A stretch of DNA of 6,303 nt from Acidovorax delafieldii (GCA_002327945.1 DCVY01000178.1:1-6303), one strand, 5' to 3'; numbered from the stretch's first letter, positions 1 through 6,200 are shown. The notes: a model not told the origin generated them from the sequence alone. Made by a program: numbers and translations.

Positions 1-138
1 TTGGACAGCGCGAAGAAGGCCTGTCTCCGCCAGGCCTGCACCCTGCAAGGGCGACGACGCGGCGGGCTTACTGCCCATACTGCCCGCAAGGAGGAGCAAC
101 GCCGCATGGTGCCCTGAGCGCGGTGCTGGCGGGTGCAT
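1..138 (-). CDS. possible 5' part of a secreted-protein gene, cut by the window edge
   Basis: An ATG at 138 opens a frame that runs 46 codons without a stop to the window edge. The N-terminus has a short charged/polar part (MHPPAPRSGHH), a hydrophobic stretch AALLLLAGSMG and then small residues, which would fit a weak signal peptide. A GGTGA Shine-Dalgarno-like sequence lies 7 nt upstream (156-160, minus strand). Against it: a second frame, starting at an ATG at 176, is also open to the edge (Arg-rich, more like a shadow), codon bias does not separate the two, and I recognise no family. The gap to the preceding gene (139-237) holds nothing else I can support. It could equally be non-coding DNA. 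Confidence 0.28.
   Translation of the reverse strand, partial: MHPPAPRSGHHAALLLLAGSMGSKPAASSPLQGAGLAETGLLRAVQ
17..37. other. inverted repeat, 7-bp stem
   Basis: AGGCCTG (17-23) and CAGGCCT (31-37) form a perfect 7-bp stem around a 7-nt loop. Read on the minus strand it is followed by TCTTCGC, which is a poor T-tract. It would be at most a weak terminator, and if the edge ORF is real it lies inside coding sequence. Confidence 0.25.
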
Positions 139-145
139 AGCGCTC

Positions 146-160
146 TCACCCAAAAGGTGA
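146..160 (-). promoter_or_regulatory. small hairpin that would hide the edge ORF's ribosome binding site
   Basis: On the minus strand TCACC (160-156 complement side), a TTTTG loop and GGTGA make a 5-bp stem with a 5-nt loop. The GGTGA arm is the only Shine-Dalgarno-like sequence for the ATG at 138. The stem is short and the downstream ORF is doubtful, so any regulatory role is inference. Confidence 0.2.
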
Positions 161-237
161 ACGCCATCGAAGCCATCCACGATAGATTGCATGCGGCTTG
201 CGAAGGGATACAAAGCGGTCAACTGCCGGTTTTAGGC

Positions 238-1098
238 TCAGTTCAGATCGCCGTACTGGGTGCCGCTCAGATCAGGAAAAGATCCATTCGCACCTGAAAT
301 CACCGTGTCTTCAAATCCAGTCGGCTGTGACGACGGCAGCAGCGGGCCCGAGCGGACAGGAACTCCCGGCTTGGTCGCTGCGGCAGGGTTGGATCGGCCA
401 CCCGCTGCATTCGACAGCGCGCGCTTGAATGCAGCCACTTCGTCGGCGTCGATCGGATCAAAGCGCGGCGCCGGACGCGCCGCAGCGGGGCGGGCCTGCG
501 GTGTGGCGGCCGGTCGCACGGGCGGTGCACCACTGGCAGCCGGCTCCACCGGCGTGGCGGGGCGCGTGGAGGGCGACTGCGCAGCCCGCTCCGGCACCGC
601 GGGCGCCACGGGGCTGGCGGGCAGCGATGTGCCAGGGGGCGCTATGCCTTTTTGTGGAATGCCCACCGCCACATGCTCATTGATGCGCCAGTAGACCGCT
701 GTCACCAGAATGTCGTAACGGGCCTTGGCCGTCTGGGCTATCAGCGCCTCGATCTCGCTGAGCCGCACGGTTTCTCCGCCAAACTCGCGGGCCAGGTCCA
801 TCATGACGAGAAACTGCCTGCCCCGCTGGTCCAGCGACAGCACCTTGAACTTGTAACTGGCCGACAGCACACCGGCGCGCACCATGGCATCCCGCACCAC
901 GATGTAGAGCAGTTCGCGCCGCTCCATGCGCTCATTCTTGCGGTTCGCCGCGTGCTCGGCAGGCTGGGGTTCCAGCGCCGGCTTGCGGCCTGCCGCCAGC
1001 GGAATGGTGGCATCGGCATTGAGCAGGCCCGATGGTTCAGCAGGAGAACGTGACTTGGACGATGAAGGTTTGCGGCTAAACCAACTGAACAGGGACAT
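238..1098 (-). CDS. conserved-looking protein of unknown function, 286 aa
   Basis: I do not recognise a named family; I have the impression of similar proteins in Comamonadaceae. The frame stays open further upstream (to 1341) but that part overlaps the neighbouring gene in another frame and looks non-coding, so I take the ATG at 1098 (MSLFSWFSRK). Layout: a short hydrophobic/basic N-terminus (1-10) that could be an amphipathic membrane contact; a low-complexity stretch (11-52); a compact mixed alpha/beta core (about 55-146) beginning RRELLYIVVRDAMVRAG; a Pro/Ala/Arg-rich linker (about 150-211); a short helix-like segment FDPIDADEVAAFKRAL (213-228); and a tail with GFEDT (261-265) and FPDLSGTQYGDLN (274-286). 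There is no signal peptide or membrane span. It lies 107 nt after the cyclic-nucleotide-binding gene on the same strand and may be co-transcribed. The linker plus two short motifs suggests a scaffold or partner-binding protein, which is inference only. Confidence 0.85.
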   Translation of the reverse strand: MSLFSWFSRKPSSSKSRSPAEPSGLLNADATIPLAAGRKPALEPQPAEHAANRKNERMERRELLYIVVRDAMVRAGVLSASYKFKVLSLDQRGRQFLVMMDLAREFGGETVRLSEIEALIAQTAKARYDILVTAVYWRINEHVAVGIPQKGIAPPGTSLPASPVAPAVPERAAQSPSTRPATPVEPAASGAPPVRPAATPQARPAAARPAPRFDPIDADEVAAFKRALSNAAGGRSNPAAATKPGVPVRSGPLLPSSQPTGFEDTVISGANGSFPDLSGTQYGDLN

Positions 1099-1205
1099 GG
1101 TTTGCTTTCTGGGGAGGGCACCGGTAAAAACCGAACTGAGTTTACCCGGCGCGTTCCTGCAAGTGACTCCTTGCTTGCGCCAAGAAGGGGCCGACATGCC
1201 GACTG

Positions 1206-1697
1206 TCAGGTAGCTGCAACGCGGCGGCGGCGGTTGCCCAGGCGTTTGGCCAGCACGGCGCCGACGGCCATGACCAGGCCCAGCGCAATCGCCGGCTGGC
1301 GGTTGGACAGCTCGCTGAAACGCAACGCCGTCAGAGCCCACAGCCTGCTTGGTGCACCGGTCTGCACCGTGGCGCTGCGGGGGCGCATCGAAAAGAAGGC
1401 GCCCTCCCCCACCACCGAGCCCGGCCCCACGATCGCCAGGCGCAGGCGTTCCTTCTCATCCTGGTAATGCACACTCAGGCTGCCGCTTTCGACCAGATAG
1501 AGGGTCCGATCCGAAGCACCCTGGGTAAACAGCACATGGCCTGCTGGCAGGGTATAGGGCTGCAAGTAGGCGGAGATGGTGTCCCACTGCGCGGGCGTCA
1601 GCGGGTTGTTCATGCTGTCCTCTTCGTCTGCCTGGGCAATGGCGCTCAGCAGACCGACGAGATCGATTTTGGATGCGATGGGCGGGATGGCATTCAT
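1206..1697 (-). CDS. stand-alone cyclic nucleotide-binding domain protein, 163 aa
   Basis: The protein has the beta-barrel fold signature of the Crp/cNMP-binding family. PAGHVLFTQG (51-60) and LYLVESGSLSVHY (66-78) match the first strands, and GEGAFF (97-102) followed by PRSAT (106-110) matches the phosphate-binding cassette, with E98 and R107 in the positions that contact cyclic-nucleotide ribose and phosphate in family members. A C-terminal helix (about 131-152) ends in the basic cluster KRLGNRRRR. The helix-turn-helix domain of Crp/Fnr regulators is absent, and no such domain was found in the other frames downstream, so this is not an obvious frameshifted Crp. A partner-regulating or membrane-associated sensor is plausible; the ligand is unknown. 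The start is the ATG at 1697; an internal ATG at 1613 (M29) has a better Shine-Dalgarno (GAGGA), but the intervening residues look like coding sequence. Confidence 0.9.
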   Translation of the reverse strand: MNAIPPIASKIDLVGLLSAIAQADEEDSMNNPLTPAQWDTISAYLQPYTLPAGHVLFTQGASDRTLYLVESGSLSVHYQDEKERLRLAIVGPGSVVGEGAFFSMRPRSATVQTGAPSRLWALTALRFSELSNRQPAIALGLVMAVGAVLAKRLGNRRRRVAAT

Positions 1698-1708
1698 GGT
1701 CTGCCTAA

Positions 1709-1722
1709 GCTACCCCTGTAGC
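1709..1722 (-). other. small leader hairpin before the cNMP-binding gene
   Basis: GCTAC, a 4-nt loop and GTAGC form a perfect 5-bp stem ending 11 nt before the ATG at 1697. It could affect initiation, but a stem this size also arises by chance. Confidence 0.22.
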
Positions 1723-1740
1723 AAAGCATGCACAAGCATC

Positions 1741-1756
1741 CTTTACGACTCTTTAC
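1741..1756 (-). repeat. GTAAAG direct repeat, 10-bp spacing
   Basis: GTAAAG (CTTTAC on the plus strand) occurs at 1741-1746 and 1751-1756, exactly one helical turn apart, 44-60 nt upstream of the cNMP-binding gene. Direct repeats with this spacing are typical of response-regulator binding sites, but I cannot name a factor. No convincing -35/-10 pair was found around it. Confidence 0.35.
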
Positions 1757-1776
1757 AACAAAAGCCACCCGATGAC

Positions 1777-1821
1777 ATTACTTATCGATACTTGTTGATA
1801 CTTGAAATTACTTACCGATAC
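1777..1821. repeat. phased TACTT array across the mnmE stop codon
   Basis: TACTT starts at 1779, 1789, 1799 and 1809, exactly every 10 bp. GATAC starts at 1787, 1797 and 1817. As a result the 15-mer at 1777-1791 matches the one at 1807-1821 with a single mismatch. The patch is AT-rich inside GC-rich DNA. The 1808-1821 portion is mnmE coding/stop sequence; the rest is intergenic, 80-110 nt upstream of the cNMP-binding gene. The face-of-helix spacing suggests a multi-subunit protein binding site or an integrase arm region. The function is unknown. Confidence 0.6.
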
Positions 1822-1825
1822 AGAA
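1808..1825 (-). other. SGI1-type attB-like sequence at the mnmE 3' end
   Basis: The last 18 bases of mnmE are TTCTGTATCGGTAAGTAA. The 3' end of mnmE (trmE/thdF) is the established integration site of Salmonella genomic island 1 and relatives, and as I remember that 18-bp core it differs here at one base. The similarity is largely forced by the conserved C-terminus FCIGK, so the site is a potential target, not proof of integration. No integrase gene is in the window. Confidence 0.35.
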
Positions 1826-3232
1826 ACTGGAGAAGATGACGCCCAGCAAGTCGTCGGACGTGAATTCGCCCGTGATGGCGTTCAGCGCGTTCTGGGCCAG
1901 CCGCAATTCCTCCGCCAGCAGGTCCAGGGCGGGGCCACGGGCATCCAGCTGCGCCGCGGCTTCCTGCAGGTGGGCCTGCACCGCGCGCAGCGCCTGCACA
2001 TGCCGGGCCCGGGCGATATACACGCCTTCGGGCGCCGATTGCCAGCCCGCCACCTCCAGCAGGATGCGGCGCAAGGCATCCAGCCCCTCGCCCGTGCGGG
2101 CCGACAGGTGCACGGCGGCGCGCGCGGCGGCCTGGGGCTGCGCTGCTGCGCCAGGCACGCAATCGACCTTGTTCCACACATCGATGACGGGCACCGATGG
2201 GGGCAGTTTTTCGACCAGGGCGCTTTCTATGACTTCGTCAGCAGCTCTGTATTCGATAGCAGACCAACGCGCCAAATCGTGCAGGAACAGCACTGCATCG
2301 GCGGCTGCAATCTCGTCCCAGGCACGGGCGATGCCGATGCGCTCCACCTCATCGTCGCTGTCGCGCAGGCCGGCCGTGTCGATCACATGCAGCGGCACGC
2401 CTTCGATCTGGATCGTCTGCTGCACCTTGTCGCGTGTGGTGCCGGCAATCGGCGTCACAATGGCCAGCTCTGCGCCCGCCAGGGCATTGAGCAGCGAGCT
2501 TTTGCCGGCATTGGGCTGGCCGGCAATCACCACCTTGATGCCTTCGCGCAGCAGTGCGCCTTGCCGGGCGCGCTGCATCACCTGCGTGAGCGTTTGTTCC
2601 AGGCCGGATAGCTGCCCGCGCGCGTCTGCCTTGCGCAGGAAGTCGATTTCTTCCTCGGGAAAATCCAGCGTGGCCTCCACCAGCATGCGCAGCTGGATCA
2701 GCGCATCGCGCAGCGCATGGACCTCCTGCGAAAACGCCCCGGTGAGCGAGCGGCTGGCACTGCGCGCTGCCGCCTCGGTGCTGGCGTCGATCAGGTCGGC
2801 AATGGCCTCTGCCTGCGCCAGATCGATCTTGTCGTTCAGAAACGCGCGCTCGGTGAACTCGCCCGGCTGCGCCACACGCAGGCCGGGCAGCGCAGGCTGG
2901 CCGGTGGCAGGCTGTGCCTGGGCGCCTGCTTCCAGGCAGCGCGACAGCAACAGTTGCAGCACCACCGGGCCGCCATGGGCCTGTAACTCCAGCACATCTT
3001 CGCCGGTGTAGCTGTGCGGCGCCGGAAAAAACAGCGCCAGCCCCTGGTCGATGGGCTGGCCGGCCGCATCGCGAAAGGGCAGGTAGGTGGCCTCACGCGG
3101 CCGCAGGCTGCGCCCGCACAGTACCTGCACCAGTGCCGCCAGCCCTTTGCCGGACACCCGCACAATACCCACCCCCCCCCGACCCGGAGCGGTGGCAATG
3201 GCGGCAATGGGATCGTTGTGGCGGGGCAGCAT
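1808..3232 (-). CDS. mnmE: tRNA uridine-5-carboxymethylaminomethyl modification GTPase MnmE
   Basis: MnmE works with MnmG in the cytoplasm to modify C5 of the wobble uridine (U34) of certain tRNAs, using methylene-tetrahydrofolate and GTP hydrolysis. The 474-residue product has the full family layout: N-terminal folate-binding domain (about 1-118), helical domain, inserted G domain and C-terminal helices. Visible motifs are G1 GQPNAGKS (238-245, with N241 in the place of the potassium-coordinating Asn), TTRD (265-268), DTAG (285-288), VERIG with the likely catalytic Glu (E297), NKVD (354-357), SAR (377-379) and the terminal CIGK (471-474) with the conserved Cys. The frame extends 10 codons upstream to a TTG at 3262, but the ATG at 3232 gives the usual family N-terminus; neither has a clear Shine-Dalgarno. 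An Ala/Gln/Pro-rich insertion (about 101-118) precedes the [11 protein letters not shown] segment. The gene follows yidC after 155 nt. Confidence 0.97.
   Translation of the reverse strand: MLPRHNDPIAAIATAPGRGGVGIVRVSGKGLAALVQVLCGRSLRPREATYLPFRDAAGQPIDQGLALFFPAPHSYTGEDVLELQAHGGPVVLQLLLSRCLEAGAQAQPATGQPALPGLRVAQPGEFTERAFLNDKIDLAQAEAIADLIDASTEAAARSASRSLTGAFSQEVHALRDALIQLRMLVEATLDFPEEEIDFLRKADARGQLSGLEQTLTQVMQRARQGALLREGIKVVIAGQPNAGKSSLLNALAGAELAIVTPIAGTTRDKVQQTIQIEGVPLHVIDTAGLRDSDDEVERIGIARAWDEIAAADAVLFLHDLARWSAIEYRAADEVIESALVEKLPPSVPVIDVWNKVDCVPGAAAQPQAAARAAVHLSARTGEGLDALRRILLEVAGWQSAPEGVYIARARHVQALRAVQAHLQEAAAQLDARGPALDLLAEELRLAQNALNAITGEFTSDDLLGVIFSSFCIGK
3172..3180. repeat. homopolymer of nine C (nine G in the mnmE mRNA)
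   Basis: The run lies inside mnmE codons for the Gly-rich GRGGVG segment (about residues 18-23). A one-base slip would truncate MnmE close to its start. As written the frame is intact. Such runs are also prone to sequencing error. Confidence 0.9.
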
Positions 3233-3300
3233 GTGCGGCAATCGATAGGGATAGAGCGCCAAAAACTGGCGCGGCCCAGGCGCGGGACACCGCGCAAGGA

Positions 3301-3384
3301 CCGCCCCGCCGCGCTGGCGGCGTCCCCCTTGCGCATCGTGCAGCGATGTCAGAGAAGAGGGAAGCGGCGCAGCCGCTCAGGGGG
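3301..3384. repeat. GC-rich multi-hairpin intergenic element between yidC and mnmE
   Basis: Three short perfect stem-loops follow one another: CGCCGC/GCGGCG (3307-3312 with 3317-3322), CATCG/CGATG (3334-3338 with 3344-3348) and AGCGGC/GCCGCT (3363-3368 with 3372-3377). CCCCCT (3324-3329) and AGGGGG (3379-3384) can close an outer stem around the last two. From memory, the arrangement (GCCGCGCTGGCGGCG, then CCCCCTT, then GCGGCGCAGCCGCTCAGGGG) is a widespread extragenic repeat of Comamonadaceae genomes. The element starts 3 nt after the yidC stop and ends about 70 nt before mnmE. It could stabilise the yidC mRNA 3' end or partly terminate transcription; there is no U-tract, so a classical intrinsic terminator is unlikely. 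Confidence 0.55.
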
Positions 3385-3387
3385 TTG

Positions 3388-5100
3388 TTACTTGAACTGG
3401 GGCAGATTGAACTGCGGCGGCACGCCCATGCGGGTGTTGATGAGCCACTGCTGGGCAATCGACAGAAGGTTGTTGGTCAGCCAGTACAGCACCAGGCCGG
3501 CCGGGAAGAAGAAGAACATCACACTGAAGATCAGCGGCATGAACCACATCATCTTGGCCTGCATCGGATCGGGCGGTGCAGGGTTGAGCGCGGTCTGCAG
3601 CAGCGAGCTGGCCGTCATCAGGAGCGGCAGGATGAAGTAGGGGTCAGGCGTGGACAGGTCGGTAATCCAGCCAATCCAGGGCGCATTGCGCATTTCCACA
3701 CTGGACAGCAGCACCCAGTAGAGCGCAATGAACACGGGGATCTGGATCATGATGGGAAAGCAGCCACCCATGGGATTGACCTTTTCCTCGCGGTAGATGC
3801 GCATCATCTCCTGCTGCATCTGCTGCGGCTTGCCCTTGAGGCGCTCGCGCATCTCCATGATCTTGGGGTTGATGGCTTTCATCTTGGCCATGCTGGCGTA
3901 GGCCTTGGCGTTGAGCCAGTAGAACAATATTTTGAGCAGCAGCACCAGGCCCACGATGGACCAGCCCCAGTTGCCCAGGATCTTGTGCAGCTGGTCAAGC
4001 AGCCAGTACAGCGGCTTGGCCAGGATGGTGAGCCAGCCGTAGTCCTTGACGAGCTCCAGGCCGGGGGCGAGCTTTTCCAGGCTGGTCTCGACCTGCGGGC
4101 CGGCAAACAGCTGCGCCTGCACGGTCTTGCTGGCGCCCGGTGCGATCTCGCCCAGCGGCGTGATCATGCCCACCGAATACAGATTGGTGTCCACCTTGCG
4201 CATGAACAGGTCACGCGGAGTACCGTCGGCCAGCAGCCAGGCGCTGGCAAAGTAGTGCTGCACCATGGCCACATAACCATTGGTGGCAGTCTTTTCGATC
4301 TCGGGCTTGCCTTCTTCGATCTTCTTGAACTCGACCTTCTGGTATTTCTTGGCGTCGGTGTAGACGGCAGGGCCCGTGAAGGTGGAATAGAAGGAAGACT
4401 CCCCGGGTGGCGGGTTGCCGTCGCGCACCAGTTGCAGATACAGCTGGGGCGACACAGGCGTGCTGCCGGTGTTCACCACTTCATGGGCCACGGCCATGTC
4501 GTACGAGCCACGCTTGAGCGTCCAGGTCTTGACCAGCTTCAGGCCGCCCAGGTCGGGCGATTCAAAGCGCACGCTCAGCCCATTCTCGCCATCCTGCAGG
4601 GTGCGGGGGCCCGGCACAGCCTTCATCACCGTCTTGTGGGTGGGGTAGGTGCCACCGATCAACCCCGTCTGGGCCACGTACACCCGCTGGGCGCTTTCGT
4701 CGAACAGCAGGAAGTTGCGGGATTGGTCGGCCATGTCCACATGCTTGAGCAACTCGGCCTGGGTGAGCGAGCCGCCTTCGCTGTCGAACGTGAGGCGGTA
4801 CACATCGGTGGTGACCTCGACGCGCTCGCGCACGGCGGGTGCGGCGGACGCGGCGGGGGCAGGCTGGCCGGGCACCGTCGAGGCGCCCTGCGGCGCAGCG
4901 GCAACGGGTGCGCTGAAAGCCGGGACACTGGCAGCACCGGTGGCGCTGGACGCAGCGCCCGGCGCGGCAGGCGCAGTCACCACAGGGGCGGAAGGGAAGA
5001 ATGTGGCTTTGTTACCGTTGTGCAGCTGCCACTTGTCCCACAGCAGAACCATGGAAAAGCCAAAAATCACCCACAGGATGGTGCGGCGAATGTCGTTCAT
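3388..5100 (-). CDS. yidC: membrane protein insertase YidC (Oxa1 family)
   Basis: YidC inserts and folds inner-membrane proteins, alone or with SecYEG. The 570-residue product has the Gram-negative layout: an N-terminal membrane segment (about 7-21), an Ala/Pro-rich linker (about 38-90), a periplasmic beta-rich P1 domain (about 91-345) and the conserved five-helix insertase core, with membrane segments near 379-399, 446-466, 487-504, 516-532 and 534-552. The cytoplasmic loop between the second and third segments contains SMAKMKAINPKIMEMRERL and EKVNPMGGCFP, both close to the E. coli protein. The positively charged residue of the hydrophilic groove (Arg366 in E. coli) is Lys390 here, a conservative change I believe is common in the family. 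The start ATG overlaps the yidD stop as ATGA (5097-5100), which points to translational coupling. Confidence 0.98.
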   Translation of the reverse strand: MNDIRRTILWVIFGFSMVLLWDKWQLHNGNKATFFPSAPVVTAPAAPGAASSATGAASVPAFSAPVAAAPQGASTVPGQPAPAASAAPAVRERVEVTTDVYRLTFDSEGGSLTQAELLKHVDMADQSRNFLLFDESAQRVYVAQTGLIGGTYPTHKTVMKAVPGPRTLQDGENGLSVRFESPDLGGLKLVKTWTLKRGSYDMAVAHEVVNTGSTPVSPQLYLQLVRDGNPPPGESSFYSTFTGPAVYTDAKKYQKVEFKKIEEGKPEIEKTATNGYVAMVQHYFASAWLLADGTPRDLFMRKVDTNLYSVGMITPLGEIAPGASKTVQAQLFAGPQVETSLEKLAPGLELVKDYGWLTILAKPLYWLLDQLHKILGNWGWSIVGLVLLLKILFYWLNAKAYASMAKMKAINPKIMEMRERLKGKPQQMQQEMMRIYREEKVNPMGGCFPIMIQIPVFIALYWVLLSSVEMRNAPWIGWITDLSTPDPYFILPLLMTASSLLQTALNPAPPDPMQAKMMWFMPLIFSVMFFFFPAGLVLYWLTNNLLSIAQQWLINTRMGVPPQFNLPQFK

Positions 5101-5390
5101 GAAGACTTCTTTGGTGAGGATGGTTGGGTGTTGGAAGGAGAGAGCCGCGAAAAAAGCCGCATGCTGCGCGGCAATTGTTGCGGGACCGGGTCATGGCCCC
5201 CGTCACACCAGGGATGGCAGCGTACCAGCCTGCGCACTGTAAGGTAACTGCCTGCCGCAGCACCATGCTGCTCTAGCGCCTGCAGCGAATAGGCCGAACA
5301 GGTGGGCTCGAAGCGGCAGGCCGAGCCCAGCCAGGGGCTGAGAAACAGCCGGTAGCCCTTGACCACGCCGATCAGCAACGCACGCATCAT
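5097..5390 (-). CDS. yidD: membrane protein insertion efficiency factor YidD
   Basis: YidD is a small inner-membrane-associated protein that improves YidC-dependent insertion. The 97 residues show an N-terminal amphipathic helix (about 3-20), then the family hallmarks CRFEPTCSAY (25-34) and RCHPWCDGGHDPVP (57-70), with Cys at 25, 31, 58 and 62. The Ser/Pro/Lys-rich tail after residue 76 is variable in the family. Two ATG codons stand in tandem (5390 and 5387). The first overlaps the rnpA stop as ATGA (5387-5390) and an AGGTGG Shine-Dalgarno sits just upstream inside rnpA; the second would have slightly better spacing. Position between rnpA and yidC is the classical one. Confidence 0.97.
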   Translation of the reverse strand: MMRALLIGVVKGYRLFLSPWLGSACRFEPTCSAYSLQALEQHGAAAGSYLTVRRLVRCHPWCDGGHDPVPQQLPRSMRLFSRLSPSNTQPSSPKKSS

Positions 5391-5869
5391 GGAGCCACCT
5401 GCCCTGTCGCTGGTGCCTGCGCCGCGGCAGAGCGCCGCGCAGCGTAACCAAACAACTGCAGCAACTCGGCACGCACCGCCTGCTTGAGCGGGTCAGACGT
5501 GGCGCTGACGAACTGCTGGCGATCAAACGCGGAGCGCAAACGCACCACATGGGCCGCCTGCGGCAAACGGGCCTCGAACAAAGCCGCCACGGCATAAATC
5601 TGCCGCTTGATGGTGTTGCGGGTGACTGCACGGCGCGCCCAGCGCTTGGGCACCATGGCGCCCAGCCACACGTCAGACACGCCAAACAGGGCCTGCGACC
5701 CTTGCGCAGCCGGCAAGGAATCGAGCCCTGTGGGAGCAGTGCTGGCCGCTGCGGCGGCAGCGTTTCCGGCGTCCAGCACCAGACGGTGCAGCGCGAAATG
5801 CGCAGTGCGGGAGACAGTGCCTCCCGCCATGGCCGCCTGGAACTGCGGACGGGTTTTTAGCCGTTGCAT
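5387..5869 (-). CDS. rnpA: ribonuclease P protein component
   Basis: RnpA is the protein subunit that helps the RNase P RNA bind precursor tRNA and mature its 5' end. The 160-residue protein begins with the usual RLKTRPQF segment and carries the family signature RNTIKRQIY (84-92), the RNR-type RNA-binding helix, preceded by VPKRWARRAV (73-82). It is longer than the roughly 120 residues of E. coli RnpA because of an Ala/Ser/Gly-rich insertion (about 35-62) between the first strands and a C-terminal Ala-rich extension (about 143-160). The start is the ATG at 5869 with a weak GGGGTG Shine-Dalgarno. It follows rpmH after 63 nt and overlaps yidD by 4 bp. Confidence 0.97.
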   Translation of the reverse strand: MQRLKTRPQFQAAMAGGTVSRTAHFALHRLVLDAGNAAAAAASTAPTGLDSLPAAQGSQALFGVSDVWLGAMVPKRWARRAVTRNTIKRQIYAVAALFEARLPQAAHVVRLRSAFDRQQFVSATSDPLKQAVRAELLQLFGYAARRSAAAQAPATGQVAP

Positions 5870-5911
5870 GCAAGCACCCCGTTTGGAACCTGACGGCGCA
5901 AACCGGGGAGC

Positions 5912-5933
5912 AGGCCGGAGACCGTAACGGCCT
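5912..5933 (-). other. inverted repeat between rpmH and rnpA
   Basis: AGGCCG and CGGCCT (5928-5933 with 5912-5917) form a 6-bp stem with a 10-nt loop right after the rpmH coding region. There is no T-tract, so it is not a full terminator. It could dampen read-through or mark a processing site, which would fit the far greater need for L34 than for RnpA; this is inference. Confidence 0.27.
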
Positions 5934-6067
5934 TAGACGGCCAGGCGCTTACGGCCCTTGGCGCGGCGTGCGTTGATCACGGCACGGCCGCCGCGGGTCT
6001 TCATGCGAACGAGGAAACCGTGGGTGCGCGCGCGGCGCGTCTTGGATGGCTGGTAAGTACGTTTCAT
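5933..6067 (-). CDS. rpmH: 50S ribosomal protein L34
   Basis: This is the small, very basic protein of the large ribosomal subunit. The 44-residue translation begins [18 protein letters not shown] and ends AKGRKRLAV, matching the family over its full length, including the conserved [15 protein letters not shown] stretch (14-28). An AAGGAA Shine-Dalgarno (6075-6080) lies 7 nt before the ATG at 6067. It is the first gene of the cluster and stands behind the strong promoter at 6228-6256, with a leader of about 150 nt. Nothing in the protein is unusual. Confidence 0.99.
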   Translation of the reverse strand: MKRTYQPSKTRRARTHGFLVRMKTRGGRAVINARRAKGRKRLAV

Positions 6068-6071
6068 GATG

Positions 6072-6119
6072 CTATTCCTTGAGGTTCAGTTCCGGACTGC
6101 TGCGCTTGAACCCCGCCAT
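6072..6119 (-). CDS. possible 15-codon leader ORF upstream of rpmH
   Basis: ATG at 6119 opens [15 protein letters not shown], stopping at TAG (6072-6074), four bases before the rpmH ATG. The codons fit the GC-rich usage of the neighbours, and the ORF's end contains the rpmH Shine-Dalgarno (AAGGAA is its Lys-Glu codon region). There is no good ribosome binding site of its own, so translation is uncertain. If translated, ribosomes ending here would reach the rpmH start and could couple or regulate L34 synthesis. Confidence 0.25.
   Translation of the reverse strand: MAGFKRSSPELNLKE
6075..6080 (-). promoter_or_regulatory. ribosome binding site of rpmH
   Basis: AAGGAA, 7 nt before the rpmH ATG. 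It is one of the clearest Shine-Dalgarno sequences in the window and confirms the start. Confidence 0.85.
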
Positions 6120-6200
6120 CCGTGGCCGCAGCGCCCCTTGCGGGAATCGCACACAACCGACGACTGCGGAGCCCAAATTTCGGCGCGCCGGGTCAAATCA

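Noticed and set aside
1..117. Plus-strand 3' end of a gene entering from the left
   Set aside because: All three plus frames are open for only 38 or more codons, with Arg/Cys-rich translations and no recognisable motif.
1099..1341. Extended N-terminus of the 286-residue protein (81 more codons)
   Set aside because: It overlaps the cNMP-binding gene out of frame, is Arg/Pro/Gly-rich, and a good family-like start (MSLFSWF) exists at 1098.
2914..5247. Long plus-strand open frame of 777 codons
   Set aside because: It is the antisense shadow of yidC and mnmE in GC-rich DNA; the His/Gly/Arg-rich translation has no domain character.
5864..5873. TTGCATGCAA palindrome over the rnpA start codon as an operator
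   Set aside because: A single 10-bp palindrome with no second copy or supporting context is likely chance.
6181..6190. CGGCGCGCCG palindrome in the rpmH leader as a regulatory site
   Set aside because: Self-complementary GC strings are common in this base composition and it has no loop to form a hairpin.
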